DNA from: Aquiflexum lacus
GTDB taxonomy: Bacteria; Bacteroidota; Bacteroidia; Cytophagales; Cyclobacteriaceae
NCBI RefSeq assembly: GCF_015476655.1
Contig: NZ_JABFHF010000009.1
Location: 124,001 to 188,000, forward strand
DNA: 64,000 nucleotides
Direction of reading: 5' to 3'
In this document: one piece after another, positions 37,793 to 46,491 of the stretch
Numbering within the stretch: position 1 is the first letter of the stretch
Layout: each line of letters begins with the position of its first letter
The notes under the pieces: model-generated
Databases searched by the model: none
Seen by the model: the letters and a program-made list of their open reading frames with translations, nothing else
What the model was told of the DNA's origin: nothing
Position numbers and translations under genes: made by a program

Positions 37793-37866
37793 GTTGGAAA
37801 AATAGAGTATTTACTTAAATAAATTTTGTCTGAAATATCAAAACCTTCAAACTTTATTTTCACCTT

Positions 37867-37899
37867 TTTCGCTCCTTACAAATATCTGCCTTATTTTTG
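37867..37899 (+). promoter_or_regulatory. Promoter of the 37915-40526 operon
   Basis: TTTC at 37867-37870, 21-nt spacer and a perfect TATTTTTG at 37892-37899. The TTG in the box is in frame with the following gene and could be mistaken for its start. Confidence 0.6.
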
Positions 37900-37914
37900 G
37901 AAGAAAATTTTGTA

Positions 37915-38388
37915 ATGGAAATCAAAGATGCCGTCAGGGCCCTAAAAGATAAAGGAAGAATCAGGATTAAAGATGGTCAGGGTACTATCTTGGAATTGAT
38001 TGAAATTTCCAATTGGGATGCTTCAATGGATGATCAGGAGGGGATTTTTCTCTTTTTTGATCTTTTTCAGATTAGATCTGTAGCCGAGCCTTTTTCAGAT
38101 GTGTCTCTGGATATCATTGAGTATGCCTCAAAACCAACAATATACCATAGTCCGGTAAACAGGGTTTTGAAATCTGGACCCATCAAAGAAAGTGTAGTGA
38201 AATTCGCAATCATCAGAAAGGATTTTTGGAATAGGCTATTGTTTGCCTATTCACAACCTCTGATTCTTCAATACGGTAAATCCTCTCAATTTGATTTCGA
38301 AACCAAAGAGTACTTCCCATTATTGAGTGCAGGAACAAAAGAAATTTTTTTGAGTCCGGAAGGGGATATCAGAATATTGAAAGCATGA
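37915..38388 (+). CDS. Conserved protein of unknown function, 157 aa
   Basis: A 157-residue protein without signal or membrane segment; no family recognised. It is rich in beta strands and aromatics, e.g. GIFLFFDLFQIRSVAEPFSD and SSQFDFETKEYFPLL. ATG 37915 is chosen because the upstream TTG overlaps the promoter box. Its stop overlaps the start of the CCA-adding enzyme by 4 nt (ATGA), so it is translationally coupled to that gene and may be linked to it functionally, but nothing specific can be said. Confidence 0.65.
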   Translation: MEIKDAVRALKDKGRIRIKDGQGTILELIEISNWDASMDDQEGIFLFFDLFQIRSVAEPFSDVSLDIIEYASKPTIYHSPVNRVLKSGPIKESVVKFAIIRKDFWNRLLFAYSQPLILQYGKSSQFDFETKEYFPLLSAGTKEIFLSPEGDIRILKA

Positions 38389-39803
38389 ATTTTAAAGAAC
38401 ATTTAAGTAAAATAGAGATTTTTGGCCGAGTTGGAAGGATAGCCGATAGCATGGGCTTGGAAACCTATGTTGTTGGTGGGTATGTACGAGATTTGATTTT
38501 AAAAAGACCTTGCAAGGATATAGATTTTGTCTGTGTAGGCAGTGGGATTGCAATGGCACAAAAAGTAGCTGATAGTTTTGATCAGCATGTGCCACTTTCA
38601 GTTTTCAAAAATTTCGGTACAGCTAATATACGGTTGGAAGAATGGGAAGTGGAATTTGTCGGTGCCCGAAGGGAATCCTACAGACATGATTCCCGAAAGC
38701 CAATCGTAGAAGATGGGACATTGCAAGAAGATCAGGAGCGTCGGGATTTCACCATCAATGCGATGGCTATCTCTGTCAATGCCCATAATTTTGGGGATTT
38801 GATCGATCCTTTTGATGGTATGGGTGATATCAAGCGGAAAATCATGAGAACTCCGACTGACCCCATCATCACTTTTTCTGATGACCCTTTAAGAATGATG
38901 AGGGCCATTCGATTTGCGGCTCAACTGAAATTTGATATTGAGCCGGACACCTTTCTTGCCATTGTCCATGATGCCCATAGGTTACAGATTGTTTCGGCTG
39001 AGAGAATTGTTGATGAGCTCAATAAAATCATCATGACGGATAAGCCTTCCTATGGTTTCAAGTTATTATTTGTCAGTAAACTTTTAAATGAAATTTTCCC
39101 GGAAATGGTGGAACTTCAGGGTGTTGATTCAGTGGGTGATAAATCCCATAAGGATAATTTCTACCATACCCTTCAGGTTTTAGACAATATCTCTTCGGTG
39201 ACTGATGACATTTGGTTGCGATGGGCGGCCATCATGCATGATATTGCCAAGCCTGCTACAAAAAGATTCAATAACAAAGTTGGCTGGACTTTCCATGGAC
39301 ATGAAGATAAGGGAGCCAGGATGGTTCCGGGAATTTTCCGAAGGATGAAACTGCCGATGGATGACAGGATGAAATATGTTCAAAAGCTCGTCAAGCTTCA
39401 TCTCAGGCCAATAGCGCTAGTTTCGGATAAAGTAACCGATTCAGCTATCAGGAGGTTGCTTTTTGATGCAGGAGACGATGTGGATGACCTGATGAAACTT
39501 TGTCGGGCTGATATCACCTCCAAAAACAATAATAAAGTCCAGAAATTTTTGGCCAACTTTGACAAAGTAGAACAAAAGATTTTGGAGGTGGAAGGAAAAG
39601 ACCATGTGCGCAACTTTCAACCTCCTGTTTCGGGAGAAGAAATCATGCAAATGTTTGATCTTAATCCTTCCAAGATCGTTGGGGATCTGAAAGAAGAAAT
39701 AAAAGAAGCAATCTTGGAAGGACAAATTCAAAACAATAAAGATGATGCTTTAAACTTATTGTATAAATTAGCCGCCCAGAAAGGAATATCAAGAAATAAA
39801 TAA
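38385..39803 (+). CDS. CCA tRNA nucleotidyltransferase with HD domain
   Basis: A 472-residue class II tRNA nucleotidyltransferase/poly(A) polymerase-type enzyme that adds or repairs the 3'-CCA of tRNAs. The nucleotidyltransferase core is present: YVVGGYVRDLILKRPCKDID with catalytic acids, RRDFTINAMA, then DDPLRMMRAIRFAAQLKF. A C-terminal HD phosphohydrolase-like domain follows at about 255-370 (RWAAIMHDIAKPATK, TFHGHEDKGARM). It could be a full CCA enzyme or an A-adding form; the sequence alone does not decide. It overlaps the gene upstream and a TPR protein follows after 3 nt. Confidence 0.93.
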   Translation: MNFKEHLSKIEIFGRVGRIADSMGLETYVVGGYVRDLILKRPCKDIDFVCVGSGIAMAQKVADSFDQHVPLSVFKNFGTANIRLEEWEVEFVGARRESYRHDSRKPIVEDGTLQEDQERRDFTINAMAISVNAHNFGDLIDPFDGMGDIKRKIMRTPTDPIITFSDDPLRMMRAIRFAAQLKFDIEPDTFLAIVHDAHRLQIVSAERIVDELNKIIMTDKPSYGFKLLFVSKLLNEIFPEMVELQGVDSVGDKSHKDNFYHTLQVLDNISSVTDDIWLRWAAIMHDIAKPATKRFNNKVGWTFHGHEDKGARMVPGIFRRMKLPMDDRMKYVQKLVKLHLRPIALVSDKVTDSAIRRLLFDAGDDVDDLMKLCRADITSKNNNKVQKFLANFDKVEQKILEVEGKDHVRNFQPPVSGEEIMQMFDLNPSKIVGDLKEEIKEAILEGQIQNNKDDALNLLYKLAAQKGISRNK

Positions 39804-39806
39804 TCT

Positions 39807-40526
39807 ATGAAAATGAATAAATTGATAATGACTGTCGCAATGGTGTTCATGTCGACAGTTGCCCTATTTGCACAAAATGAACAGCCTGCACAGCAGGATA
39901 GTGAAGCCAATAGAAAGAGAAGTGAATCTGACAGAAAAGTTTATCAGTTGGCTTTAAGGTACAATGACCTTCCTGCTGCCAGGGTGAAACTTTTGGAATT
40001 GATCGAAAGAAACCCGACCAACATTCAATATGCAGAGACCCTCGCGTCATTGTATTTTGAGTCAGGTCAATATACTTCGGCTGCTATTTCAGCCTTAGAT
40101 GTACTTGAAGTCAGTGACAAAAGTTTGACTGGACTGGAAATTGCCGCGTACTCTTTGGAACAATTGGGTGCCATGGACCGTGCGCTTCCTAATTTTGAAC
40201 GTCATTACCTTTTGACGGGTAATCTTTTTAGTCTTTACAAAACTGCTTACATGCAGTATTCGCTCAATAGACAGGAAGAAGCCTTGAACTCCATCAATAT
40301 GTTGGTAAAAAGCAATAAATCCAGCGAAGAAAAAGTCGGTTTCCCAAAAGAAGACAATACACAACAGGAAGTAACTTTGAAAGCAGCTGCCCTTAACCTA
40401 AAAGGCATGGTCCACATTTACCAAAAAAACAAGGAAGAAGCAAAGGAAGCTATTATGCAAGCATTAGAACTACAACCTGATTTCGAATTGGCACAGGAGA
40501 ATCTGAAAGAGGTTCAAAAAATGTAA
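39807..40526 (+). CDS. Periplasmic tetratricopeptide repeat protein
   Basis: A 239-residue protein with signal peptide (LIMTVAMVFMSTVALFAQ) and about four to five TPR units between residues 45 and 235: for example NIQYAETLASLYFESGQYTS, ALNLKGMVHIYQKNKEEAKE and AIMQALELQPDFELAQENLK. The role is unknown; TPRs mediate protein contacts, perhaps in envelope assembly. It is last in the operon, 3 nt after the CCA enzyme gene, and followed by a terminator. Confidence 0.85.
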   Translation: MKMNKLIMTVAMVFMSTVALFAQNEQPAQQDSEANRKRSESDRKVYQLALRYNDLPAARVKLLELIERNPTNIQYAETLASLYFESGQYTSAAISALDVLEVSDKSLTGLEIAAYSLEQLGAMDRALPNFERHYLLTGNLFSLYKTAYMQYSLNRQEEALNSINMLVKSNKSSEEKVGFPKEDNTQQEVTLKAAALNLKGMVHIYQKNKEEAKEAIMQALELQPDFELAQENLKEVQKM

Positions 40527-40557
40527 CTGGAGAAGGAGAAAAATTAGAATATTATGT

Positions 40558-40586
40558 AAAAATGGGCATGTATCTGCCCATTTTTT
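40558..40586 (+). terminator. Intrinsic terminator after TPR gene
   Basis: AAAAATGGGCA (40558-40568) pairs perfectly with TGCCCATTTTT (40575-40585), 6-nt loop and T-run. It ends the operon 37915-40526. Confidence 0.88.
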
Positions 40587-40682
40587 ATTTTTAACAAGAT
40601 GCTCAAAGTAAAAGGCAATTAATTTAACACAGGGAAAACATTTACTTAACATATATTTTGTTGGGTATAGACATCTTTGTAA

Positions 40683-42329
40683 ATGATGTTGAAGCAATGT
40701 GTTATTCTTTATCTTTTTATTATAATTCCTTTAATTGTGCTTTCTACACCAGCTAAGGATCAAAGTGAAGACCTTACAGTTGTTTTGCTAAAAGCAGAAA
40801 GTACGATTATTTCTGAACCCGATTCAAGCTATTTTTTTGCAAATAAAGCGCTGGAATTGAGCAAAGAAATTAATGATAGAATCCTCTTGGCCAGGATTCA
40901 TCATCTCTTAGGTAAACTATTATACTTTAAAGGTATTTATTCTGAATCTGCGAGGAATTTACTTTTGGCAGAAGAATTATTTGTAAAGGAAGAATTCAGT
41001 CCCTTGCTTATAGATAATTATAATTTTAGAGGAAAAGTCGCTTATAAAACTCAAAAAATTGAAGATGCAGTTAAGCTTCATCAGAAAGCCTATGACATTT
41101 CTTTAAGCAATAATGATGAGATCAGACAAGCGATTTCTATTGGGTTAATAGGATTTGTACATGAAAAAAAACAAGAATATCAAAAAGCCCTAAACTATCA
41201 ATGGACTGCACTATCAATTTTCAAAAAATTGGAAAAAGAGGATTTAAGTGCAGAAATCAATGAGAATTTAGGGAGTATCTATGAGGATCTTGAAGTCTTT
41301 GATTCGGCTACTTTTTATTTTCACAAGGCTTTTGAATTGAATGTAGAGACTGGAGATAGTCTGAACCTGATAAGTATCATAAACAATATAGGGGATGTTT
41401 ACAGAAAAGGAGGACAGATCGAGGCCGGGATTATCAAATCAAATGAGGCATTGCTCCTCAGCAGGATTCTGAATCAACCCTATGAAGAAAGCAGTGCCCT
41501 CAGAGACCTGGCAAAAAGTTACTTTGAATTGAATGATTTCCAAAAAGCCTACACTTTCCTAGACAGCAGCAGAGTCATTTATCAAGATATTTATAACAAA
41601 GAGACTGCTACCCAAATGGCTTTGATGGATGAATTGTTTCAAATGAAACTGAAAGATCAGCGGATTTCTGAATTAGAACAAGTGAGAGCCTTTGATGCTA
41701 AAATTCAGTCACTTTTTATGGTTTTGATACTTTTCCTTGTAGGTACTAGTTGGCTGATAATCAGTAAAAAAAATATGCAATCAAAAGTGAAAATGCAGTT
41801 GTTGGAAAGTGAAAAAGAAATTATGCTGACGCAACAAAAGTTGATGGAAACAGAGCTTTCAAATATTCAACTTAGGGACGAAACCCTTAGAAAGGAGTTT
41901 GATTCAAATGCCAAATCCCTTACTGCCCAAACGCTACATGTGATAGACAAGAATAAGATGCTTGAAGGAATAAGACAAAAACTTCAGGGTTTGCTTGATA
42001 AAGACGCAAGAGAACAAAAAAAGAATATCCGAAATTTGATAAAAATGATAGATTTCAATTTTGTTCAGGATACAGATTGGGACGACTTTAAAAATAACTT
42101 TGAAAAAGTTCATGGCGATTTTTTCCGAAAACTGAAAAGCCAATCTGGCGATTTAACACCCTCTGAACTTCGATTGGCTTCTTTGATGCGTATGAATCTA
42201 AGTTCAAAGGATATCGCTTCAACCTTGAATATTTCACTGGATAGTCTTCGGATTTCAAGATATCGATTGAGGAAAAAATTGGCTCTCGAGAAAGGTGAAA
42301 GCTTACAACAATTTATTCTTGGTATATAG
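40683..42329 (+). CDS. TPR membrane protein with LuxR-type DNA-binding domain
   Basis: A 548-residue regulator of a layout common in Bacteroidota. A signal-like N-terminus (ILYLFIIIPLIVLS) and about six TPR-like repeats (residues 30-330, e.g. INENLGSIYEDLEVFDSATF) are followed by one membrane helix (SLFMVLILFLVGTSWLII, near 345). A coiled coil (360-440) and a C-terminal HTH come next: LTPSELRLASLMRMNLSSKD, then IASTLNISLDSLRISRYRLR. The periplasmic TPR part probably senses a signal and the cytosolic HTH binds DNA. The neighbouring phytase cluster is a possible target, which is inference from proximity. Confidence 0.85.
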   Translation: MMLKQCVILYLFIIIPLIVLSTPAKDQSEDLTVVLLKAESTIISEPDSSYFFANKALELSKEINDRILLARIHHLLGKLLYFKGIYSESARNLLLAEELFVKEEFSPLLIDNYNFRGKVAYKTQKIEDAVKLHQKAYDISLSNNDEIRQAISIGLIGFVHEKKQEYQKALNYQWTALSIFKKLEKEDLSAEINENLGSIYEDLEVFDSATFYFHKAFELNVETGDSLNLISIINNIGDVYRKGGQIEAGIIKSNEALLLSRILNQPYEESSALRDLAKSYFELNDFQKAYTFLDSSRVIYQDIYNKETATQMALMDELFQMKLKDQRISELEQVRAFDAKIQSLFMVLILFLVGTSWLIISKKNMQSKVKMQLLESEKEIMLTQQKLMETELSNIQLRDETLRKEFDSNAKSLTAQTLHVIDKNKMLEGIRQKLQGLLDKDAREQKKNIRNLIKMIDFNFVQDTDWDDFKNNFEKVHGDFFRKLKSQSGDLTPSELRLASLMRMNLSSKDIASTLNISLDSLRISRYRLRKKLALEKGESLQQFILGI

Positions 42330-42339
42330 TTTACGATTT

Positions 42340-42432
42340 GTTAATCTATTTTTAACGTTTAATAAGTTATTCATTATTAGGCCTTTAAATATGTTTTTTT
42401 ATTCTACTGCTATCGTTTTGTTAACGTTTTAA
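42340..42432 (+). promoter_or_regulatory. TTAA direct repeats upstream of phytase cluster (possible Pho-type box)
   Basis: GTTAA at 42340-42344 and TTTAAC at 42351-42356 place TTAA at 11-nt spacing, the phase used by PhoB boxes. TTAACGTTT occurs twice (42352-42360 and 42421-42429). The downstream genes handle phosphate esters. Whether this is a PhoB site is a guess. Confidence 0.25.
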
Positions 42433-42490
42433 AATGCTGTTGTTGCCTTTTTGATAATATAAAACGGTAGGTCAGTTTTCTCTAGGTATC

Positions 42491-42498
42491 TAATTTTG
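42491..42498 (+). promoter_or_regulatory. -7 box of the phytase-TonB receptor operon
   Basis: A perfect TAATTTTG 21 nt before the phytase ATG. No standard -33 box, which fits a promoter that needs an activator. Confidence 0.45.
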
Positions 42499-42518
42499 CA
42501 CTAAACAAAAAGATACAC

Positions 42519-43598
42519 ATGAATAACAAAATTCTACAGTCTGTTTTTGGTTTGTTGCTTGTTTTTTCCTCCTGTGGCACAAAAGACTCAGGAAAACAAT
42601 CCCAATCCTCGAAAGCCAAAATCGAACCTCTTTATATCACCGAAAAGGTGATTCATGATACGGATGATCCTGCGATTTGGATCAATAAATCTGATCCGGG
42701 TAAAAGCCTCATTATAGGTACCGACAAAGATAAAGACGGAGCTTTATATGTATTTGATTTAAAAGGAAAGATCATAGATTCTTTGGTGGTGAGAAATTTA
42801 CAACGACCAAATAATGTTGATGTTTCTTATGGTTTGAGCTTAGGTGAGGAAGAAATTGATTTTGCAGTCACAGGAGAGAGACTTACCTCTAAGTTGCGGT
42901 TTTTCAAACTACCAGAAATGATAGAAATCGAGGAAGGTGGAATTGAAATATATCTTGGAGAATCCCAGCCGGATTACCGAGATCTCATGGGTGTAGCTGT
43001 ATATCATGACAAGGAAAATGGAAAGCAATATGTGATAGCAGGCAGAAAAGACGGTCCAACTGATGGTACCTATTTATGGCAATATCTTATCAAGACCGAA
43101 GGTGGTCGATTGGAACTTGAATTAGTTAGAAAATTCGGAAAATACAGTGGTAACAAGGAGATCGAAGCTATTGCTGTTGATAATGAGCTCGGGTTTATTT
43201 ATTACAGTGACGAGGGAGTAGGGGTCAGGAAGTATTATGCCGACCCGGAGAAGGGAAATGATGAACTTGCACTTTTTGCAACAGAGGGCTTCACATTGGA
43301 CCATGAAGGGATTTCTATTTATAAGCATGATGATGGTACAGGATATATTTTAGTCTCAGATCAGGAAGCAAATTTTTTCCATGTATTTCCAAGAGAAGGG
43401 TCCTCAGAAGATCCTCATTTACATAAAGTAATAGCTAAACTTCCAATGTCCACTGTTTCCAGCGATGGTTCAGAGGTGGTCAATTTTAATATCAGTTCAG
43501 AATTTCCAAAAGGGCTATTTGTAGCCATGTCAGATGACAAGACTTTCCAGATTTATGATTGGAGAGATTTGGAAAACTATATCAAGAATTCAAATTAA
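42519..43598 (+). CDS. Beta-propeller phytase (3-phytase), lipoprotein
   Basis: A 359-residue phytase of the beta-propeller family that releases phosphate from phytate with calcium. The lipoprotein signal ends at Cys19 in LVFSSCGTK, placing it at the cell envelope. Family motifs: HDTDDPAIWINKSDPGKSLI with TDKDKDGALYVFDL, RPNNVDVSYGL, GVAVYHDKENGKQYVIAGRK, EIEAIAVDNELGFIYYSDEG with GVRKY, FTLDHEGISIY, and ILVSDQEANFFHVFPREG. Length matches the catalytic domain alone. It precedes a TonB receptor by 23 nt, a pairing found in other Bacteroidota and Proteobacteria, and is likely part of phosphorus acquisition. Confidence 0.93.
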   Translation: MNNKILQSVFGLLLVFSSCGTKDSGKQSQSSKAKIEPLYITEKVIHDTDDPAIWINKSDPGKSLIIGTDKDKDGALYVFDLKGKIIDSLVVRNLQRPNNVDVSYGLSLGEEEIDFAVTGERLTSKLRFFKLPEMIEIEEGGIEIYLGESQPDYRDLMGVAVYHDKENGKQYVIAGRKDGPTDGTYLWQYLIKTEGGRLELELVRKFGKYSGNKEIEAIAVDNELGFIYYSDEGVGVRKYYADPEKGNDELALFATEGFTLDHEGISIYKHDDGTGYILVSDQEANFFHVFPREGSSEDPHLHKVIAKLPMSTVSSDGSEVVNFNISSEFPKGLFVAMSDDKTFQIYDWRDLENYIKNSN

Positions 43599-43621
43599 TC
43601 TAATAAACAACCAAACTTTAT

Positions 43622-46420
43622 ATGAAACACAGATTACTAATTTCAGCAATTTCTTTGTTTATGCTGTTTGCACAGGATTTGTATGCACAGGCAGTTTTAA
43701 GAGGTAAAGTCATTGACGATCAAAACCTCTCCCTTCCGGGTGCAAATATCATCCTCGAAGGAACCAACAAAGGCTCAGTGTCCAATCAATTGGGAGACTT
43801 CTTCATTCAGGGAATTCCAGCAGGGAATTACACTGCTATTGTGACTTATTTGGGTTACATTTCTCTGACAAAAGATATCAGCCTTCAAGACGGACAGACT
43901 CTGGATTTGAGATTTATAATGATGCCGGGAACTTTAGAAAGCGGTGAAGTTATCGTGTTCGGAGACAGGCTCAAAGGACAGGCCAGGGCTTTGAACCAGC
44001 AAAAAACCAATTCCAATATCACCAATATTGTTGCAGCAGATCAAATCGGACGATTTCCTGATGCCAACATTGGGGATGCCATGAAGAGGATACCCGGAAT
44101 CACCATGCAGAATGATCAGGGAGAGGCCAGAGATATCATCATCCGAGGTATGGCACCTGAATTGAATTCGGTCATGATCAACGGCGAAAGGGTTCCTTCA
44201 GCAGAAGGAGATAACAGAAGAATACAGATGGATTTGATTCCTGCGGACATGATTCAAACCATCGAGGTGAATAAATCAGTATTGCCTGATATGGATGCAG
44301 ATGCCATTGGTGGTGCTGTAAACTTGGTTACCCGTAAGGCTCCCAATGGTCTTAGGGTTTCAGGAACTGCTGCTTCTGGAGTCAATTTCCTTACAAACAA
44401 GCCAATTTGGACAGGAGGATTAATCATTGGAGATCGAATAGCCAATGATAAGCTTGGGATTATATTTTCTGGTTCTTACAATAACCACACCTTTGGTTCA
44501 GATAATTATGAGGCAAGATGGGTTGAGACAGATAATCCAAACCATCCTGTAGTAGTAGATAGATTTGACTTAAGAAAATACGATGTGCAAAGGGTAAGAA
44601 GAAGTACCAGTTTGGCACTTGATTACGATATTAATAAGAACCATTCTATTGTTTTCAATGCCATGTATAATTGGAGAGATGATTGGGAAAATAGGTGGAG
44701 ATTGAGAGTGGACAGGATGGATAGGCCATTTAATAATGGAAACTTTTCTGAATTGCAAAACGGAGTATTTCAATTGCCTGGAAGGGCATCCATTCAAACT
44801 AAGGGTGGAATTGATAATGATAGGGTTAAAAATACCCGGCTAGAAGCCCAAAGTGTTTTGAACACCACCTTATCAGGCACCCACTTATTCAATAAACTGA
44901 AGATGACATGGAATACCACCTATGCCAAAGCCATGGAGGATCGACCCAACGAACGCTATATAACACATAGGGGTAATGCTGATATGATTTTGGATTTCCG
45001 GGATCCGTTCAAGGTTTTGACCACATTTGCAGACCAAAATGATGAATTGGGATTGGGCTTAAATGAGATATATGAATCCAATAACAATACTTATGAAGAG
45101 GATTTTAATGTCAGGTTAGACTTTTCACTTCCTTATGCTGCAAATAAAGGATTGCTGAAATTTGGAGGAAGATTGAGGGATAAATACAAACAAAGAACTG
45201 ATTCCTTCGATGCATATGATCCTATTCAAGATCTTGGAACTAATGGAAATGATTTAGGTGACCTTCCATTTAGTTTTCAAAATGACAGGGTGTTTTTAAA
45301 TGGTCCCCAATATGTTCCTGGACGGTTTGTAGACAGGGAATTTTTGGGAGGATTAGACCTTAAGAATCCTGCATTGTTTGACTTCGAAGATGTGGTAGAT
45401 GAATATATAACGGGTAACTATGAGGCTTCAGAAACCATTACTGCCGGTTATGTGATGACAGATTATCAATTTAATTCACGTCTGTCAGCCATTTTTGGGA
45501 TTCGATTAGAAAATACTAATCTGGAGTATAGGGGTTATGAGTTTGACGAAGATGAAGAGGATTTTAGACAATCTGCAACTGTTTCTGATAATTATACCAA
45601 TTTGATGCCGGGAGCACATTTCAAATATGATATTTCGGATAACCGAATTCTTAGGTTTGCCTGGGCAAATACCATAGCAAGGCCGAATTACTTTGATTTG
45701 GTACCCTTCGCAATTTTCTCACCTGATAACCAAACTTTGGAAAGAGGAAATCCAAATTTAGTTCCTACAACCGCTATGAATTTTGATTTGATGTTCGAAA
45801 ATTACTATGAATCAGTAGGAGTATTTACCTTTGGTGGTTTTTATAAAGATATTGATAACTTCATTTACCAACGTACAGAATTCAATGTGGTAGATCCTGT
45901 TTTTGGGGAATTAATTCAAAGGACTCAACCTGAGAATGGTGGTACAGCAGATGTTTATGGCTTTGAAACTTCGATTCAAAGGCAATTTGATTTCCTTCCC
46001 GGAATTTGGAAAGGACTGGGTATTTTTATGAATTACACCTTTACGGATTCAAGGACCACGGGAGTTGAAGGTCGTGAAAATGATGATTTGAAACTTCCCG
46101 GAACGGCCAGGAATATGTTCAATGCCTCACTTTCCTTTGAAACCGAAAAAATTGTTCTGAGAGCTTCCCTGAACCATGCCAGTGGATACATTGATGAGAT
46201 TGGGGGTTCAAGTTTTGATGATGCTTTTTATGATAGGCAAACTTTCCTTGATGTTAACGCTTCCTACGCATTTACTCCAAATTGGAGGGTGTTTTTTGAG
46301 GCAAATAACCTGACCAATCAACCTTTGAGGTTTTATCAGGGAATAAGATCCAGGACACAGCAAGAGGAATATTATAATATCAGAATCAACTTTGGTGTAA
46401 AATTTGACCTTTTCAATTAA
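43622..46420 (+). CDS. TonB-dependent receptor with carboxypeptidase-regulatory-like N-terminal domain
   Basis: A 932-residue outer membrane receptor. After a signal peptide (SLFMLFAQDLYAQ) comes a CarboxypepD_reg-like domain (AVLRGKVIDDQNLSLPGANI, to about residue 105). The plug follows (IVAADQIGRFPDANIGDAMK, then RIPGITMQNDQGEARDIIIR), and then a 22-strand barrel ending in YYNIRINFGVKFDLFN. The FPDANIGDAMKRIPG segment is typical of the CirA/FecA-like Bacteroidota group. Its likely substrate is phytate or an inositol phosphate product, inferred only from the upstream phytase. It uses TonB/ExbBD energy from genes elsewhere. Confidence 0.95.
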   Translation: MKHRLLISAISLFMLFAQDLYAQAVLRGKVIDDQNLSLPGANIILEGTNKGSVSNQLGDFFIQGIPAGNYTAIVTYLGYISLTKDISLQDGQTLDLRFIMMPGTLESGEVIVFGDRLKGQARALNQQKTNSNITNIVAADQIGRFPDANIGDAMKRIPGITMQNDQGEARDIIIRGMAPELNSVMINGERVPSAEGDNRRIQMDLIPADMIQTIEVNKSVLPDMDADAIGGAVNLVTRKAPNGLRVSGTAASGVNFLTNKPIWTGGLIIGDRIANDKLGIIFSGSYNNHTFGSDNYEARWVETDNPNHPVVVDRFDLRKYDVQRVRRSTSLALDYDINKNHSIVFNAMYNWRDDWENRWRLRVDRMDRPFNNGNFSELQNGVFQLPGRASIQTKGGIDNDRVKNTRLEAQSVLNTTLSGTHLFNKLKMTWNTTYAKAMEDRPNERYITHRGNADMILDFRDPFKVLTTFADQNDELGLGLNEIYESNNNTYEEDFNVRLDFSLPYAANKGLLKFGGRLRDKYKQRTDSFDAYDPIQDLGTNGNDLGDLPFSFQNDRVFLNGPQYVPGRFVDREFLGGLDLKNPALFDFEDVVDEYITGNYEASETITAGYVMTDYQFNSRLSAIFGIRLENTNLEYRGYEFDEDEEDFRQSATVSDNYTNLMPGAHFKYDISDNRILRFAWANTIARPNYFDLVPFAIFSPDNQTLERGNPNLVPTTAMNFDLMFENYYESVGVFTFGGFYKDIDNFIYQRTEFNVVDPVFGELIQRTQPENGGTADVYGFETSIQRQFDFLPGIWKGLGIFMNYTFTDSRTTGVEGRENDDLKLPGTARNMFNASLSFETEKIVLRASLNHASGYIDEIGGSSFDDAFYDRQTFLDVNASYAFTPNWRVFFEANNLTNQPLRFYQGIRSRTQQEEYYNIRINFGVKFDLFN

Positions 46421-46438
46421 TCTATTCATTACTTTTGA

Positions 46439-46465
46439 GCGGCTTCCGATTTACATGGAAGCCGC
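46439..46465 (+). terminator. Hairpin between TonB receptor and phosphatase genes
   Basis: GCGGCTTCC (46439-46447) pairs perfectly with GGAAGCCGC (46457-46465), 9-nt loop, followed by a weak T-rich tail. It may reduce transcription into the phosphatase gene or protect the receptor mRNA end. Confidence 0.55.
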
Positions 46466-46491
46466 TTCATTTATTCAATATCCTCTTAAAT